A DNA stretch of 64,000 nucleotides, taken from an uncultured Bacteroidia bacterium (GTDB taxonomy: Bacteria; Bacteroidota; Bacteroidia; Bacteroidales; UBA932). Both the position numbers and the translations under genes were made by a program. Positions 41,773 to 50,746 of this stretch are shown one piece after another (position 1 is the stretch's first letter; every line of letters starts with the position of its first letter). The notes below the pieces were generated by a model, which ran no database searches, was not told where the DNA came from, and was given only the letters and a program-made list of their open reading frames with translations. The DNA is taken from assembly GCA_902785825.1 (NCBI GenBank), contig CACZZZ010000001.1, forward strand, positions 118,583 through 182,582, written 5' to 3'.

Positions 41773-43258
41773 GATTGACGTCCTGTTTATCCTGTTTAAT
41801 GGCCCTGACGACTTTATAGCCTGTCAGGGCTATTATTATGCTCATGAACGGGCTGATTATATTGAAGAAACAATAAGGCAGGTATGTGATGGTCGGGACA
41901 CTGAGAATAGTGGCCTGGGTCATTCCGCAACTGCTCCAAGGAAAGAGTGGGGAAGTGACAGTCGCCGAGTCCTCAACCGCCCGGCTTAGAAGCTTTGATT
42001 CGTATCCCTCTTTCTCGTAGATGTCTTTGAATACGCTGGAAGTCAGGATGATGGAGAGGTACTGGTCTGAGACGATCCCGTTCAGTGCCGTCCCTGATAC
42101 CACGGTTGAGGCGACCAGACTCCCGCGACGTTTTGAGAACGGGAGGATAAGTTCGGAGATGGACCGCAACATTCCGCCGGCTTTCATGGCAGCTCCGAAA
42201 CACATCGCGCAGATGATGAGGTAAACAGTGTTCAGCATGCCGACCATCCCCCTAGAAGTGACAAGCTCGTTGACATCCGGATCCCCGGTCTCCAGGGCTA
42301 CCGTGTCGTAGATGGTCTGGACAACACCGGTGAACATGATCTTACTGTCAGATCCGCTCGCTACCTTGGATCCGATCTCCCGGATGATATCAGGCTGGAA
42401 GATGACCGCCGAGATCGCCGCGAGCACGGTTGAGAGAGCCAGCACGGCCAATGCGGGCATCTTTCTGGCTATCATTATCGCGGTAAGAATGGGTGTTATT
42501 AAAAGCCAAGGCGTGAGGTTGAATCTTGAGCTAAGGACCTCGGTGTATTTCCCGATGGTGTCGGAGTCGGCGCCGGAATGGGACAAACCGATAATGAGGA
42601 ATATGATCAAGGTGATTGTGATAGAGGGAACTGTCGTGAAGAGCATGTAGCGGATGTGCTCGAACAAGGGGACTTTGTTCATGGAGGATGCCATGACCGT
42701 AGTGTCGGACAGCGGGGATATCTTGTCTCCGAAGTACGCTCCGGATATGATGGCGCCCGCGATGATACCCTCGTTGAATCCTTCAGCCTTCCCGATCCCC
42801 AGAAGCGCTACTCCGATTGTCGCGATGGTTGTCCAAGAGCTTCCGATCATCAATGAGACCAGGGCGCAGATCACGCAGGCAGTCAGAAGGAACACCTTTG
42901 GACTGATAATCTTGACTCCGTAATAGATGAATGTCGGAACGATGCCGCTCATGGTCCATGTCCCGGATATTGCCCCTATGAGGAACAGGATGACTATAGC
43001 GGTTGTAACATCCCCGATATTGCTTTTGATAGCGTCCTCAAAGTCTTTCCATGGCATTTTGAAAAGCCATGTCGAGAGCCATACACTGACACCGGCGCAG
43101 AAGAGGAGGGAAACCTGGCTCGCGCCAAGGATAGCATCGCTGCCGAAAATGCTTATGTCCAGCGCCAGAAGGATCACAAGGACTATTATAGGAATCAGTG
43201 AGATTCCCAGTCTGGACAAGGGTTTATGGCTCATTTCGTCAAATTCGTTGTATAACAT
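41756..43258 (-). CDS. Na+/H+ antiporter NhaC family
   Basis: About 500 residues from ATG 43258 (ATG 43234, [10 protein letters not shown], is equally good; TTG 43294 less so). Ten to twelve helices, with the family stretches [60 protein letters not shown] and [20 protein letters not shown]. NhaC proteins exchange sodium for protons; close relatives exchange malate/lactate or other organic acids, so the exact substrate is uncertain. Single gene, diverging from the NigD-like lipoprotein gene. Confidence 0.88.
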   Translation of the reverse strand: MLYNEFDEMSHKPLSRLGISLIPIIVLVILLALDISIFGSDAILGASQVSLLFCAGVSVWLSTWLFKMPWKDFEDAIKSNIGDVTTAIVILFLIGAISGTWTMSGIVPTFIYYGVKIISPKVFLLTACVICALVSLMIGSSWTTIATIGVALLGIGKAEGFNEGIIAGAIISGAYFGDKISPLSDTTVMASSMNKVPLFEHIRYMLFTTVPSITITLIIFLIIGLSHSGADSDTIGKYTEVLSSRFNLTPWLLITPILTAIMIARKMPALAVLALSTVLAAISAVIFQPDIIREIGSKVASGSDSKIMFTGVVQTIYDTVALETGDPDVNELVTSRGMVGMLNTVYLIICAMCFGAAMKAGGMLRSISELILPFSKRRGSLVASTVVSGTALNGIVSDQYLSIILTSSVFKDIYEKEGYESKLLSRAVEDSATVTSPLFPWSSCGMTQATILSVPTITYLPYCFFNIISPFMSIIIALTGYKVVRAIKQDKQDVNPSSSA

Positions 43259-43329
43259 ACGCAATATAAAAATTTTTTTGTCATTTTTATGCAAGATTTC
43301 CGAAATCCGGGATTTATAGTATAGAAGCT

Positions 43330-44175
43330 ATGAAGAAAAATGATGGAAAGCTGATGAGGAAGGACTCGCTCCTTTTCCGCCATTTCCTGGTGGCTTTTTC
43401 ACTGGCGCTGTTTTTTTCGCTTCCTTCCTGCGTGAAGGAAGATGTGCCCCTCGGGGACACCACGAGCCAAACAGCTGAGGTGAGCGGCCTTCAGGAAGAC
43501 ATAAGGTGGGCAAATGCCATCGTGACGGTGAGGAGATCCTTTTCTGGCAGGAGCTATTTCCAGTTGGAGGACGACGTGACACTTGATCCTGTCGGCTGGA
43601 ATAATCCTTTCAAAGAGGAAGTGAGGGCTTTGGTAGCTTATACGGGCCTGGATCGGGAATCTGATTTCTGCACGAAAGCGATTACTGTCGAGCGGATAGA
43701 TTCCATCGCGACAAGGGATGGGGCCTACATTGATGTGGATGATGGTTTGTCAGGAGGCTCATCATTTCAGGTGACCTCGGTACAGACAGGCTTTGAATCC
43801 GTTACGGAAATGTTCAAAGCGAGCACTCCTGTTGATGTGGTTACCAGTGAAGAGGGGATTCCGGATTGGATGACCTTCTCCGAAGACGGCTACCTGATGA
43901 TCCACTTCGCGACGTTCTGGGGAGATGTCACCAGACATTCTGTCAACCTCTACGCTTCACGAAAACATCCGGACCACTTGTTTCTGGTCCACAAGGACAA
44001 CGGGGATTTTCAGAGTACCTGGAAGGAGAGTTTGGTAGCGTTCAGGATCTGCCAGTTGTACATGTCCCGCAAGGATGAGTACATGAATCCTAAATCAGTG
44101 GTCCTTCACTGGATGTCTTTCAGTGGAGAGAAAACGTTGAGGTTGAGGTATGGGAACAGGGCTGTTGAGAGATAG
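43330..44175 (+). CDS. NigD-like lipoprotein
   Basis: 281 residues. Lipoprotein signal with lipobox LPSC. The body follows NigD-like proteins: an OB-like N-terminal domain (IVTVRRSFSGRSYFQLEDDV, EVRALVAYTGLD) and a C-terminal beta domain (YLMIHFATFWGDVTRHSVNL, HLFLVHKDNGDFQSTWKESL, FRICQL). NigD is named from a Bacteroides bacteriocin immunity region, but the family is widespread and its role is open. Its end overlaps the ECF sigma gene by 26 bases, so the two are probably linked in expression. Confidence 0.7.
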   Translation: MKKNDGKLMRKDSLLFRHFLVAFSLALFFSLPSCVKEDVPLGDTTSQTAEVSGLQEDIRWANAIVTVRRSFSGRSYFQLEDDVTLDPVGWNNPFKEEVRALVAYTGLDRESDFCTKAITVERIDSIATRDGAYIDVDDGLSGGSSFQVTSVQTGFESVTEMFKASTPVDVVTSEEGIPDWMTFSEDGYLMIHFATFWGDVTRHSVNLYASRKHPDHLFLVHKDNGDFQSTWKESLVAFRICQLYMSRKDEYMNPKSVVLHWMSFSGEKTLRLRYGNRAVER

Positions 44176-44743
44176 AGGATTGCCGAATGAGACCGAGAGC
44201 CAGCTCTTGGAGAGGGCCCGAAACGGAGACAGGGCCGCGGTAAAGGAGATCTACGATCGTTATTCGGGATATCTTGCCGCCACTTGCTCAAGGTTTCTCC
44301 CTGACCCCAGGGACCAGAAAGATGCTCTTCAGGAGAGTTTTGTGAAGATATTCTCCTCCTTGGACAGCTTCGATTACAGGGGAGAAGGCTCGTTGAAGGC
44401 ATGGATGAGGAGGGTTTTGGTTAATGAGTGCCTGAAGGTTCTCCGGGGAATGAGAAGAGGTGTGCCGATAGTGTTTGAGGAGAGTATCCGGGATGTGGCG
44501 GAGGAAGAGGATACGGATCCGCCGGATATCGATAAGGTTCCTGCCCAGGCGATACACGAGATGATCCAAAGTCTTCCAGAGGGTTACAGGACAGTACTCA
44601 ACCTTTACGCCATGGAGAGCAAGAGCCACAAGGAGATAGCCGGTTTGTTGGGAATATCGGAAAACACGTCAGCCTCGCAGCTGCACAGAGCCAGAACGAT
44701 ACTGGCGAGAATGATAAAGGAATATAAAGAAAAGTCAAGATAA
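44150..44743 (+). CDS. ECF-type RNA polymerase sigma factor
   Basis: 197 residues. Region 2 is ARNGDRAAVKEIYDRYSGYL with QKDALQESFVKIFSSLDSFD (core and -10 contacts); region 4 is LPEGYRTVLNLYAMESKSHK with EIAGLLGISENTSASQLHRA. It belongs to the Bacteroidota sigma-70 family without the FecI/FecR pairing. The gene after it encodes a one-helix protein with a barrel domain, whose N-terminal cytoplasmic segment may act as anti-sigma. The sigma likely directs an envelope response. Confidence 0.92.
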   Translation: MGTGLLRDRGLPNETESQLLERARNGDRAAVKEIYDRYSGYLAATCSRFLPDPRDQKDALQESFVKIFSSLDSFDYRGEGSLKAWMRRVLVNECLKVLRGMRRGVPIVFEESIRDVAEEEDTDPPDIDKVPAQAIHEMIQSLPEGYRTVLNLYAMESKSHKEIAGLLGISENTSASQLHRARTILARMIKEYKEKSR

Positions 44744-44747
44744 GACG

Positions 44748-46028
44748 ATGAGCGAAGATTGGTTGAAAATATTAAAGGAAAAAATGGAGTCCCATGAGGC
44801 TCCCGTTCCCGAAGGGGTGTGGGAGAGCGTGGAGTCTTCACTTTTCCCCGCCAAGGAGCGCGGACCGAGGTTTATGCCTTGGGTCTGGGCCTTCGCCGCA
44901 GCCGCCGCCTTGGCTTTGGGTGTCTTTGCCGGCCTTCGTCTGCTTGACGGAAACGCCGACAAGGGCATAGTAACTATCGAGGACAATAGGATAGCGGAGT
45001 ACCCGACCTCCCCAGACAATAACAATTCTTCTTCAGCTGACAATGAGGGAGGTCTGGTCTCTCCGAAAACCGGTCGTCGTGATAGGGTACCGGTTCAGAT
45101 TATCCCTGCTCCCGAAGGATCCTCTCTCGCCATGTCCGAGGATCAGGATGTTGTTCCTGAGCTTCCGGAAATATTCGTGGAAATTCCTGATAATCAGTTG
45201 TATGTCCCTGAAAGTGTCATGCGGATTCAGGAGAGTGAGGTAAGTGTTCCCGCCATCAAAGTCCAGGATGAGAAGCAATGGTACACCAACCATGACGGAG
45301 AAGACTGGTCAGATCTGATTTCCGACGCTTCAAAATCATCAGACAGGCGTCCGTCCGCCGGTTTTTCCTGGTCAAGCGCGGCCCGCGGTTCCCAGGAAGC
45401 CAGCGTGCTTGACACCAAGACATTCTTCCATGGCGTGGCGGCTAATTATGATCTCTCGACGAGGGACGCGAATTCCATTTACACCAAGACCGTGTCAATC
45501 CCCGTGTCCAAAGATGAGGATCACAAGCGGCCAGTGAGGTTCTCTCTGTCCTTGGATTTCCCTATGACGGAGGTTTTGTCGATTGAGTCAGGGCTCACGT
45601 ATTCCATACTCCAGAGCACCTTCACGACTTCTTCCGGAATCAGGGTCTCCCAAGACACACAGTTCTTAGGTTATCTGGGTATTCCACTGAACCTGAAAGC
45701 CAATCTCTGGAACAAGGATTTATTCACACTCTACGCTTCCGGTGGAGGAATGGTTGAGAAATGTGTCAACGCATCCACCAAGACAATTGTCTCTGTCTCG
45801 GGAGAAAAGAGTGGGAACGCAAGCAAGAACAGCTTCAGTGTCAAGCCTTTGATGTGGTCATTAAATGCCGCGGCAGGTCTTCAGGCCAATCTTCCCGGAT
45901 CCTTCGGCATTTATCTTGAGCCTGGAGTCAGCTACCATTTCGTCGGAGACAACAAAGTCCGTTCGATCTACACCGAACATCCTTTTGACTTTGTCATGTC
46001 ATTTGGACTCAGGTACTCCTTTAAATGA
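44748..46028 (+). CDS. Outer-membrane barrel protein with anti-sigma-like N-terminus
   Basis: 426 residues. The N-terminus (DWLKILKEKMESHEAPVPEG, then VWESVESSLFP) plus one membrane helix (PWVWAFAAAAALALGVFAGL, residues 44-63) is the pattern that follows ECF sigma genes in Bacteroidales. A disordered acidic region (70-150) leads to a PorT-like beta-barrel (RFSLSLDFPMTEVLSIESGL to HPFDFVMSFGLRYSF). A protein with an inner-membrane anchor and a barrel is odd; it may span the periplasm. Start is 4 bases after the sigma stop. Its last 8 bases overlap hutI on the other strand. Confidence 0.75.
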   Translation: MSEDWLKILKEKMESHEAPVPEGVWESVESSLFPAKERGPRFMPWVWAFAAAAALALGVFAGLRLLDGNADKGIVTIEDNRIAEYPTSPDNNNSSSADNEGGLVSPKTGRRDRVPVQIIPAPEGSSLAMSEDQDVVPELPEIFVEIPDNQLYVPESVMRIQESEVSVPAIKVQDEKQWYTNHDGEDWSDLISDASKSSDRRPSAGFSWSSAARGSQEASVLDTKTFFHGVAANYDLSTRDANSIYTKTVSIPVSKDEDHKRPVRFSLSLDFPMTEVLSIESGLTYSILQSTFTTSSGIRVSQDTQFLGYLGIPLNLKANLWNKDLFTLYASGGGMVEKCVNASTKTIVSVSGEKSGNASKNSFSVKPLMWSLNAAAGLQANLPGSFGIYLEPGVSYHFVGDNKVRSIYTEHPFDFVMSFGLRYSFK

Positions 46029-47241
46029 TGATCCGGCTGATAAACGGAGTCTGGTAATTGTAAGTGATCGGTGCGATTGAAGAGAGCGGCTTGGTTATCA
46101 ACAAGTTCGCTCTCTTTCCTTTAGTTATGGATCCGACTTCGTCTTGAACTCCCATGGCGTAAGCGGCATTCAGGGTACACGCGTTGAACGCCTGCTCTGG
46201 AGTCAGTCTCATCTTGACGCATCCCAGCGCCATCACAAAACGCATGTCTCCGGATGGGGATGAACCTGGGTTATAATCTGATGCGAGGGCTATGCCCAAC
46301 CCGGCGTTTATGAAGTCCTTCGCTTTTCCGTAGGGCAGACCAAGGAAAAAGGAAGACCCAGGGAGCATGGTCGGCATTGTCTTGCTACCTTTAAGAGCCT
46401 CGATCTCCGTCTCGCCGGTTCTTTCAAGGTGATCGACCGAGAGCGCGTCATGGGCGACTCCCACTTGGACTCCTCCTGAACAGGCCAGCTCATTGGCGTG
46501 GATTTTTGGAATAAGTCCGTGATTAACACCTATTTCCAAAATACGGGCCGTTTGTTCCGGTGTGAAGAATCCCTCGTCGCAAAAGACATCGACATAATCA
46601 GCGAGTCCCTCTTTGACCACAGCTGGAATCATTTCCTTACAGACGAGATCCACATATTCCTCCTGCCTTCCGACGAATGCCCTCCCGACCGCGTGAGCCC
46701 CAAGGAAAGTGGATTTGACGATGGCAGGAGCGGATTCTTTGACTCGCTTTATGACCCTAAGCATCTTAAGCTCGTCTTCGGTGTTGAGTCCGTAGCCGCT
46801 CTTTATCTCTATTGCCCCAGTGCCTTTCCCTATCATTTCCCGTACCCTTTCCATGGTTTGAGAGTACAACTCATCCTCGGAGGTGGAGTGGAGCAGGTCG
46901 GCTGAGTTCAGAATGCCGCCGCCGCGGGCGGCGATCTCCTCATAACTAAGGCCGTTAATCTTGTCAATGAATTCCTGCTCCCTTGAACCGGCATAGCAGA
47001 TGTGCGTGTGAGAGTCGCAGAACATGGGCATTACCATGCCACCAGCGGCATCTATCACCTCGTCTGAGGAACTGGCCACAGGACATTCAGAGCTATGTCC
47101 GAAATCCTTGATCGTGTCTCCCTCTATCGTGAGGAAAGCGTCCGGAATGGAGCGGACCTCGTCCATCTGATGTCCGACCTTTCGTGACACGCCTTGCGGC
47201 ACTATTCCGACCAACTGGCCTATATTCTTGATAATCCTCAT
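46021..47241 (-). CDS. hutI: Imidazolonepropionase HutI
   Basis: 406 residues, amidohydrolase superfamily. Hydrolyses imidazolonepropionate to formiminoglutamate, the third step of histidine breakdown. Seen: metal-binding HxH in FCDSHTHICYAGSREQEF, GGGILNSADLLHSTSEDEL, TFLGAHAVGRAFVGRQEEYV, PKIHANELACSGGVQVGVAH with a metal His, and LASDYNPGSSPSGDM. Last gene in the minus-strand run, with ATGA overlap after hutH. Confidence 0.96.
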   Translation of the reverse strand: MRIIKNIGQLVGIVPQGVSRKVGHQMDEVRSIPDAFLTIEGDTIKDFGHSSECPVASSSDEVIDAAGGMVMPMFCDSHTHICYAGSREQEFIDKINGLSYEEIAARGGGILNSADLLHSTSEDELYSQTMERVREMIGKGTGAIEIKSGYGLNTEDELKMLRVIKRVKESAPAIVKSTFLGAHAVGRAFVGRQEEYVDLVCKEMIPAVVKEGLADYVDVFCDEGFFTPEQTARILEIGVNHGLIPKIHANELACSGGVQVGVAHDALSVDHLERTGETEIEALKGSKTMPTMLPGSSFFLGLPYGKAKDFINAGLGIALASDYNPGSSPSGDMRFVMALGCVKMRLTPEQAFNACTLNAAYAMGVQDEVGSITKGKRANLLITKPLSSIAPITYNYQTPFISRIII

Positions 47242-48719
47242 CTTATAAACTCAATTGCCTTCATTATCAAAGGATGCATGTATTGGTCGTTCTCTATGAA
47301 GGGTACGCTCTCTCGGAACGCCTCGAATATGCTCTCTATGGCGGGCGATGACTTTGAGCCTGTCTCTCTATGCCTGAAATCCAGTGCCTGGGCGGCGTTG
47401 AACAACTCTATGGCAAGCACGGTCTCGCAGTTCTCCACGACCCTGACGAGCTTTGTGGCTGAATTGGATCCCATGCTGACATGGTCCTCCTGTCCCTGCG
47501 AGGATGGAATAGAATCCACCGAGGCCGGCCAGCAAAGACCCTTGTTCTGGCTGACGATCGAGGCAGCGGTATATTGCGGGATCATGAACCCGCTGTTGAG
47601 GCCTGGATTCGCTACGAGGAATTTTGGGAGTCCTCTCTGTCCGGAGATCAGGCGGAAGATCCTGCGTTCAGAGATATTCGCAAGCTCCGACATGGCTATC
47701 GCGAGCGTGTCCATCGGGATGGCGATCGGCTCTCCGTGGAAATTGCCGGCGGAGATAATCATATCCTCGTCTGGGAATATATTCGGATTATCCGTGGCGG
47801 AGTTGATCTCGTTCTCGATGACTGACTCGACATAACGGCAGTTGTCCTTGACCGCTCCGTGAACTTGCGGTATGCACCTGAATGAATATGGGTCTTGGAC
47901 ATGCTCCTTGGGCCTGCTCATCAGCTCGCTACCCTCGAGAAGTCTCCTGAACCGTTCTGCGGTGTCAATCTGCCCTTTATGGGGCCTTAGGACATGCGTG
48001 AGGGGAAGGAACGGTTCGATCCTGCCGTCGTATGCCTCCAAGGACATCGCCGCTATCTTGTCCGCCCATTCGGAGAGCCTGTGGCACTGGATCAGGCACC
48101 AGATGGCATGAGCGCTCATGAACTGGGTTCCATTCAGGAGGGCCAGGCCTTCTTTCGACTGGAGGGTTATCGGCTCCCATCCCATCTCCTTCCAGACCTC
48201 CTCGCTTGGTCTAATCCTGCCTTTATACAGGACCTCGCCAAGCCCGATTAGCGGCAGGCTCATGTGGGCGAGGGGAGCGAGATCACCTGATGCTCCAAGG
48301 GACCCCTGCTGATAGACTACAGGGAGGATGTCATTGTTGAACATGTCCAGAAGTCGCTGGACAGTAATCAATTGGGCTCCAGAATGACCATAGGAGAGGG
48401 ATTGCGCTTTCAATAACAGCATTAGCCTCACGATCTCAGGCCGGACAGTCTCGCCGGTGCCGCAAGCATGGCTCACGACCAGATTGTACTGGAGCTGTGA
48501 AAGTTGATCCGTGGGGATCGTGACGTTATACAGCGAGCCGAAGCCCGTTGTGATCCCATAGACAGGACGGCTGATGTCCTCCATCTTGCTGTCCAGGTAG
48601 GAACGGCATTTTTCTATTGCCGCTTTGGCCTCTGCGCCAAGCTCGAGTCTCTCATGGTTGCCAAGGATATCTTTCAGTCTCTGGAGGCTGAGGTGGTCTT
48701 TTGAGATGATATGTGTCAT
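47238..48719 (-). CDS. hutH: Histidine ammonia-lyase HutH
   Basis: 493 residues. Removes ammonia from histidine to give urocanate. The self-made MIO prosthetic group comes from Ala-Ser-Gly in GSLGASGDLAPLAHMSLPLI; other hallmarks are VYGITTGFGSLYNV, ALLNGTQFMSAHAIW, NSATDNPNIFPDEDMIISAG and NFHGEPIAIPMDTLA. Start overlaps the hutU stop by one base. Confidence 0.96.
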   Translation of the reverse strand: MTHIISKDHLSLQRLKDILGNHERLELGAEAKAAIEKCRSYLDSKMEDISRPVYGITTGFGSLYNVTIPTDQLSQLQYNLVVSHACGTGETVRPEIVRLMLLLKAQSLSYGHSGAQLITVQRLLDMFNNDILPVVYQQGSLGASGDLAPLAHMSLPLIGLGEVLYKGRIRPSEEVWKEMGWEPITLQSKEGLALLNGTQFMSAHAIWCLIQCHRLSEWADKIAAMSLEAYDGRIEPFLPLTHVLRPHKGQIDTAERFRRLLEGSELMSRPKEHVQDPYSFRCIPQVHGAVKDNCRYVESVIENEINSATDNPNIFPDEDMIISAGNFHGEPIAIPMDTLAIAMSELANISERRIFRLISGQRGLPKFLVANPGLNSGFMIPQYTAASIVSQNKGLCWPASVDSIPSSQGQEDHVSMGSNSATKLVRVVENCETVLAIELFNAAQALDFRHRETGSKSSPAIESIFEAFRESVPFIENDQYMHPLIMKAIEFIR

Positions 48720-50746
48720 TATTCTTCCAAAACTTTAGAGATTAACGAATCGTCTGTTAAGTTCGGAATTGTGACTTGAAGGCCCGGGGTTCGGCCCATT
48801 TCTCTTAAAATAGCGCTTCTGGCGCCTTCGTTCCTGGCCCAGGAACGCCGGGCGATGCCGTTATTGACATCCCAGAACAGCATCTGGCGGATGTGCTTGG
48901 CGGAATCTTCGGAACCGTCTATGACCATTCCGAAGCCTCCGTTGATCACCTCGCCCCATCCGACGCCTCCTCCGTTGTGGATGGAGACCCATGTGGCTCC
49001 TCTGAAGGAGTCGCCGATGACATTCTGGATAGCCATATCGGCCGTGAACCGAGACCCATCGTAGATGTTGGACGTCTCCCTGAATGGGGAATCAGTTCCG
49101 GAGACGTCATGATGATCCCTACCCAGGACTATCGGGCCTGAGATCTCACCTTTGGCTATCGCCTCATTGAACGCGAGAGCGATATTCGTTCTTCCCTCGC
49201 AGTCCGCGTAAAGGATCCTGGCCTGGGAGCCGACTACGAGGTTGTTCCGCCCGGCCTCCTCAATCCAATGGATATTGTCACGGAGCTGTCCCTGAATATC
49301 TTCCGGGGCGGTTTCCGCCTCCTTGGAGAGGATCCTGACGGCGATCTCGTCGGTCTTGGACAGATCCTTGGGATCTTCGCTCATGCAGACCCAACGGAAC
49401 GGACCGAAACCGTAGTCGAAGTACAGGGGACCCATTATATCCTGCACGTATGAGGGATATCGGAAGCCCCCGTCAGGAGCCATGATGTCGGCGCCAGCCC
49501 TTGATGACTCCAGAAGGAACGCGTTGCCATAGTCGAAGAAATACATTCCTTTGGAAGCCAGTTTGTTTATGGCGTTGACTTGCCTTCTTAAAGAAGTCCT
49601 GACAGCCTCCTTGAAGCGTTCCGGATCCTCCGCCATCATCCTCTTGGACTCCTCCAGGCTAAGGCCTACAGGATAATAACCTCCGGCCCATGGGTTATGC
49701 AGGGACGTTTGGTCGGAGCCGAGATCGACATGGATATCATCAGCCGCCAATCTCTCCCAAAGGTCCACGACATTTCCGACGTATGCCAATGAGACGACTT
49801 CCTTGCCGCTTACCGCCTTACGGATTCTCGGGATAAGTTCGTCAAGATCCTCGTGAAGCTCATCGACCCAGCCCTGCTCGAAACGTTTCCGGGCCGCGAG
49901 GGGATTGATCTCGGCGGTCACGCTGACCACTCCGGCTATATTGCCGGCTTTTGGCTGCGCTCCTGACATTCCTCCGAGTCCGGCGGTAACGAACAGCATT
50001 CCTTTCATGTTCTCGGATGTTCCCGGAATATTCCTGACTTTCAGTTGTTTCCGAGCGGCGTTCATGACCGTGATGGTCGTTCCGTGGACTATTCCCTGCG
50101 GGCCGATGTACATGTAAGATCCAGCGGTCATCTGGCCGTACTGCGAGACTCCCATGGCATTGAACCGCTCCCAGTCGTCCTGGCTGGAATAGTTCGGAAT
50201 GACCATCCCGTTGGTGACAACGACCCTTGGAGCGTCCTTGTGGCTGGGGAACAGACCCATCGGGTGGCCTGAGTACATCGCCAATGTCTGCTCGTCTGTC
50301 ATTGTCGCGAGATACTTCATCGTCAGCCTGTACTGGGCCCAGTTCTGGAATATGGCTCCGTTACCACCATAGATGATCAGTTCGTGCGGGTGTTGGGCGA
50401 CCCTTGGATCTAGATTGTTCTGGATCATGGCCATTATCGCCGCTGCCTGGCGGGACTTCGCCGGATACTCGTCAATCGGCTTGGCGTACATCTCGTACGA
50501 CGGGCGGAAACGGTACATGTAGATTCGGCCAAAGTCTTTCAGCTCCTTGGCGAACTCGGGAGCCAGCTCGGCATGGAACTTCTTCGGGAAATAACGCAGG
50601 GCATTCTTCAGGGCAAGTTCCTTCTGCTCTTTCGTAAGGATGTCCTTGCGTTTGGGGGCGTGGTTGATTTCTTTGTCGTATGGTTTCGGCTCGGGAAGCC
50701 GGTCCTGCGGGATCCCGGCGAGAATCTCTTCCTGAAACTTATCCAT
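48719..50746 (-). CDS. hutU: Urocanate hydratase HutU
   Basis: 675 residues, longer than the usual bacterial HutU of about 550, as seen in many Bacteroidota and animal enzymes. Converts urocanate to imidazolonepropionate with bound NAD. Seen: HELIIYGGNGAIFQNWAQYR, LAMYSGHPMGLFPSHKDAPR, GQMTAGSYMYIGPQGIVHGT, TAGLGGMSGAQPKAGNIAGV, GVGWGEVINGGFGMVIDG. The start overlaps the ftcD end by 8 bases. Confidence 0.95.
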   Translation of the reverse strand: MDKFQEEILAGIPQDRLPEPKPYDKEINHAPKRKDILTKEQKELALKNALRYFPKKFHAELAPEFAKELKDFGRIYMYRFRPSYEMYAKPIDEYPAKSRQAAAIMAMIQNNLDPRVAQHPHELIIYGGNGAIFQNWAQYRLTMKYLATMTDEQTLAMYSGHPMGLFPSHKDAPRVVVTNGMVIPNYSSQDDWERFNAMGVSQYGQMTAGSYMYIGPQGIVHGTTITVMNAARKQLKVRNIPGTSENMKGMLFVTAGLGGMSGAQPKAGNIAGVVSVTAEINPLAARKRFEQGWVDELHEDLDELIPRIRKAVSGKEVVSLAYVGNVVDLWERLAADDIHVDLGSDQTSLHNPWAGGYYPVGLSLEESKRMMAEDPERFKEAVRTSLRRQVNAINKLASKGMYFFDYGNAFLLESSRAGADIMAPDGGFRYPSYVQDIMGPLYFDYGFGPFRWVCMSEDPKDLSKTDEIAVRILSKEAETAPEDIQGQLRDNIHWIEEAGRNNLVVGSQARILYADCEGRTNIALAFNEAIAKGEISGPIVLGRDHHDVSGTDSPFRETSNIYDGSRFTADMAIQNVIGDSFRGATWVSIHNGGGVGWGEVINGGFGMVIDGSEDSAKHIRQMLFWDVNNGIARRSWARNEGARSAILREMGRTPGLQVTIPNLTDDSLISKVLEE

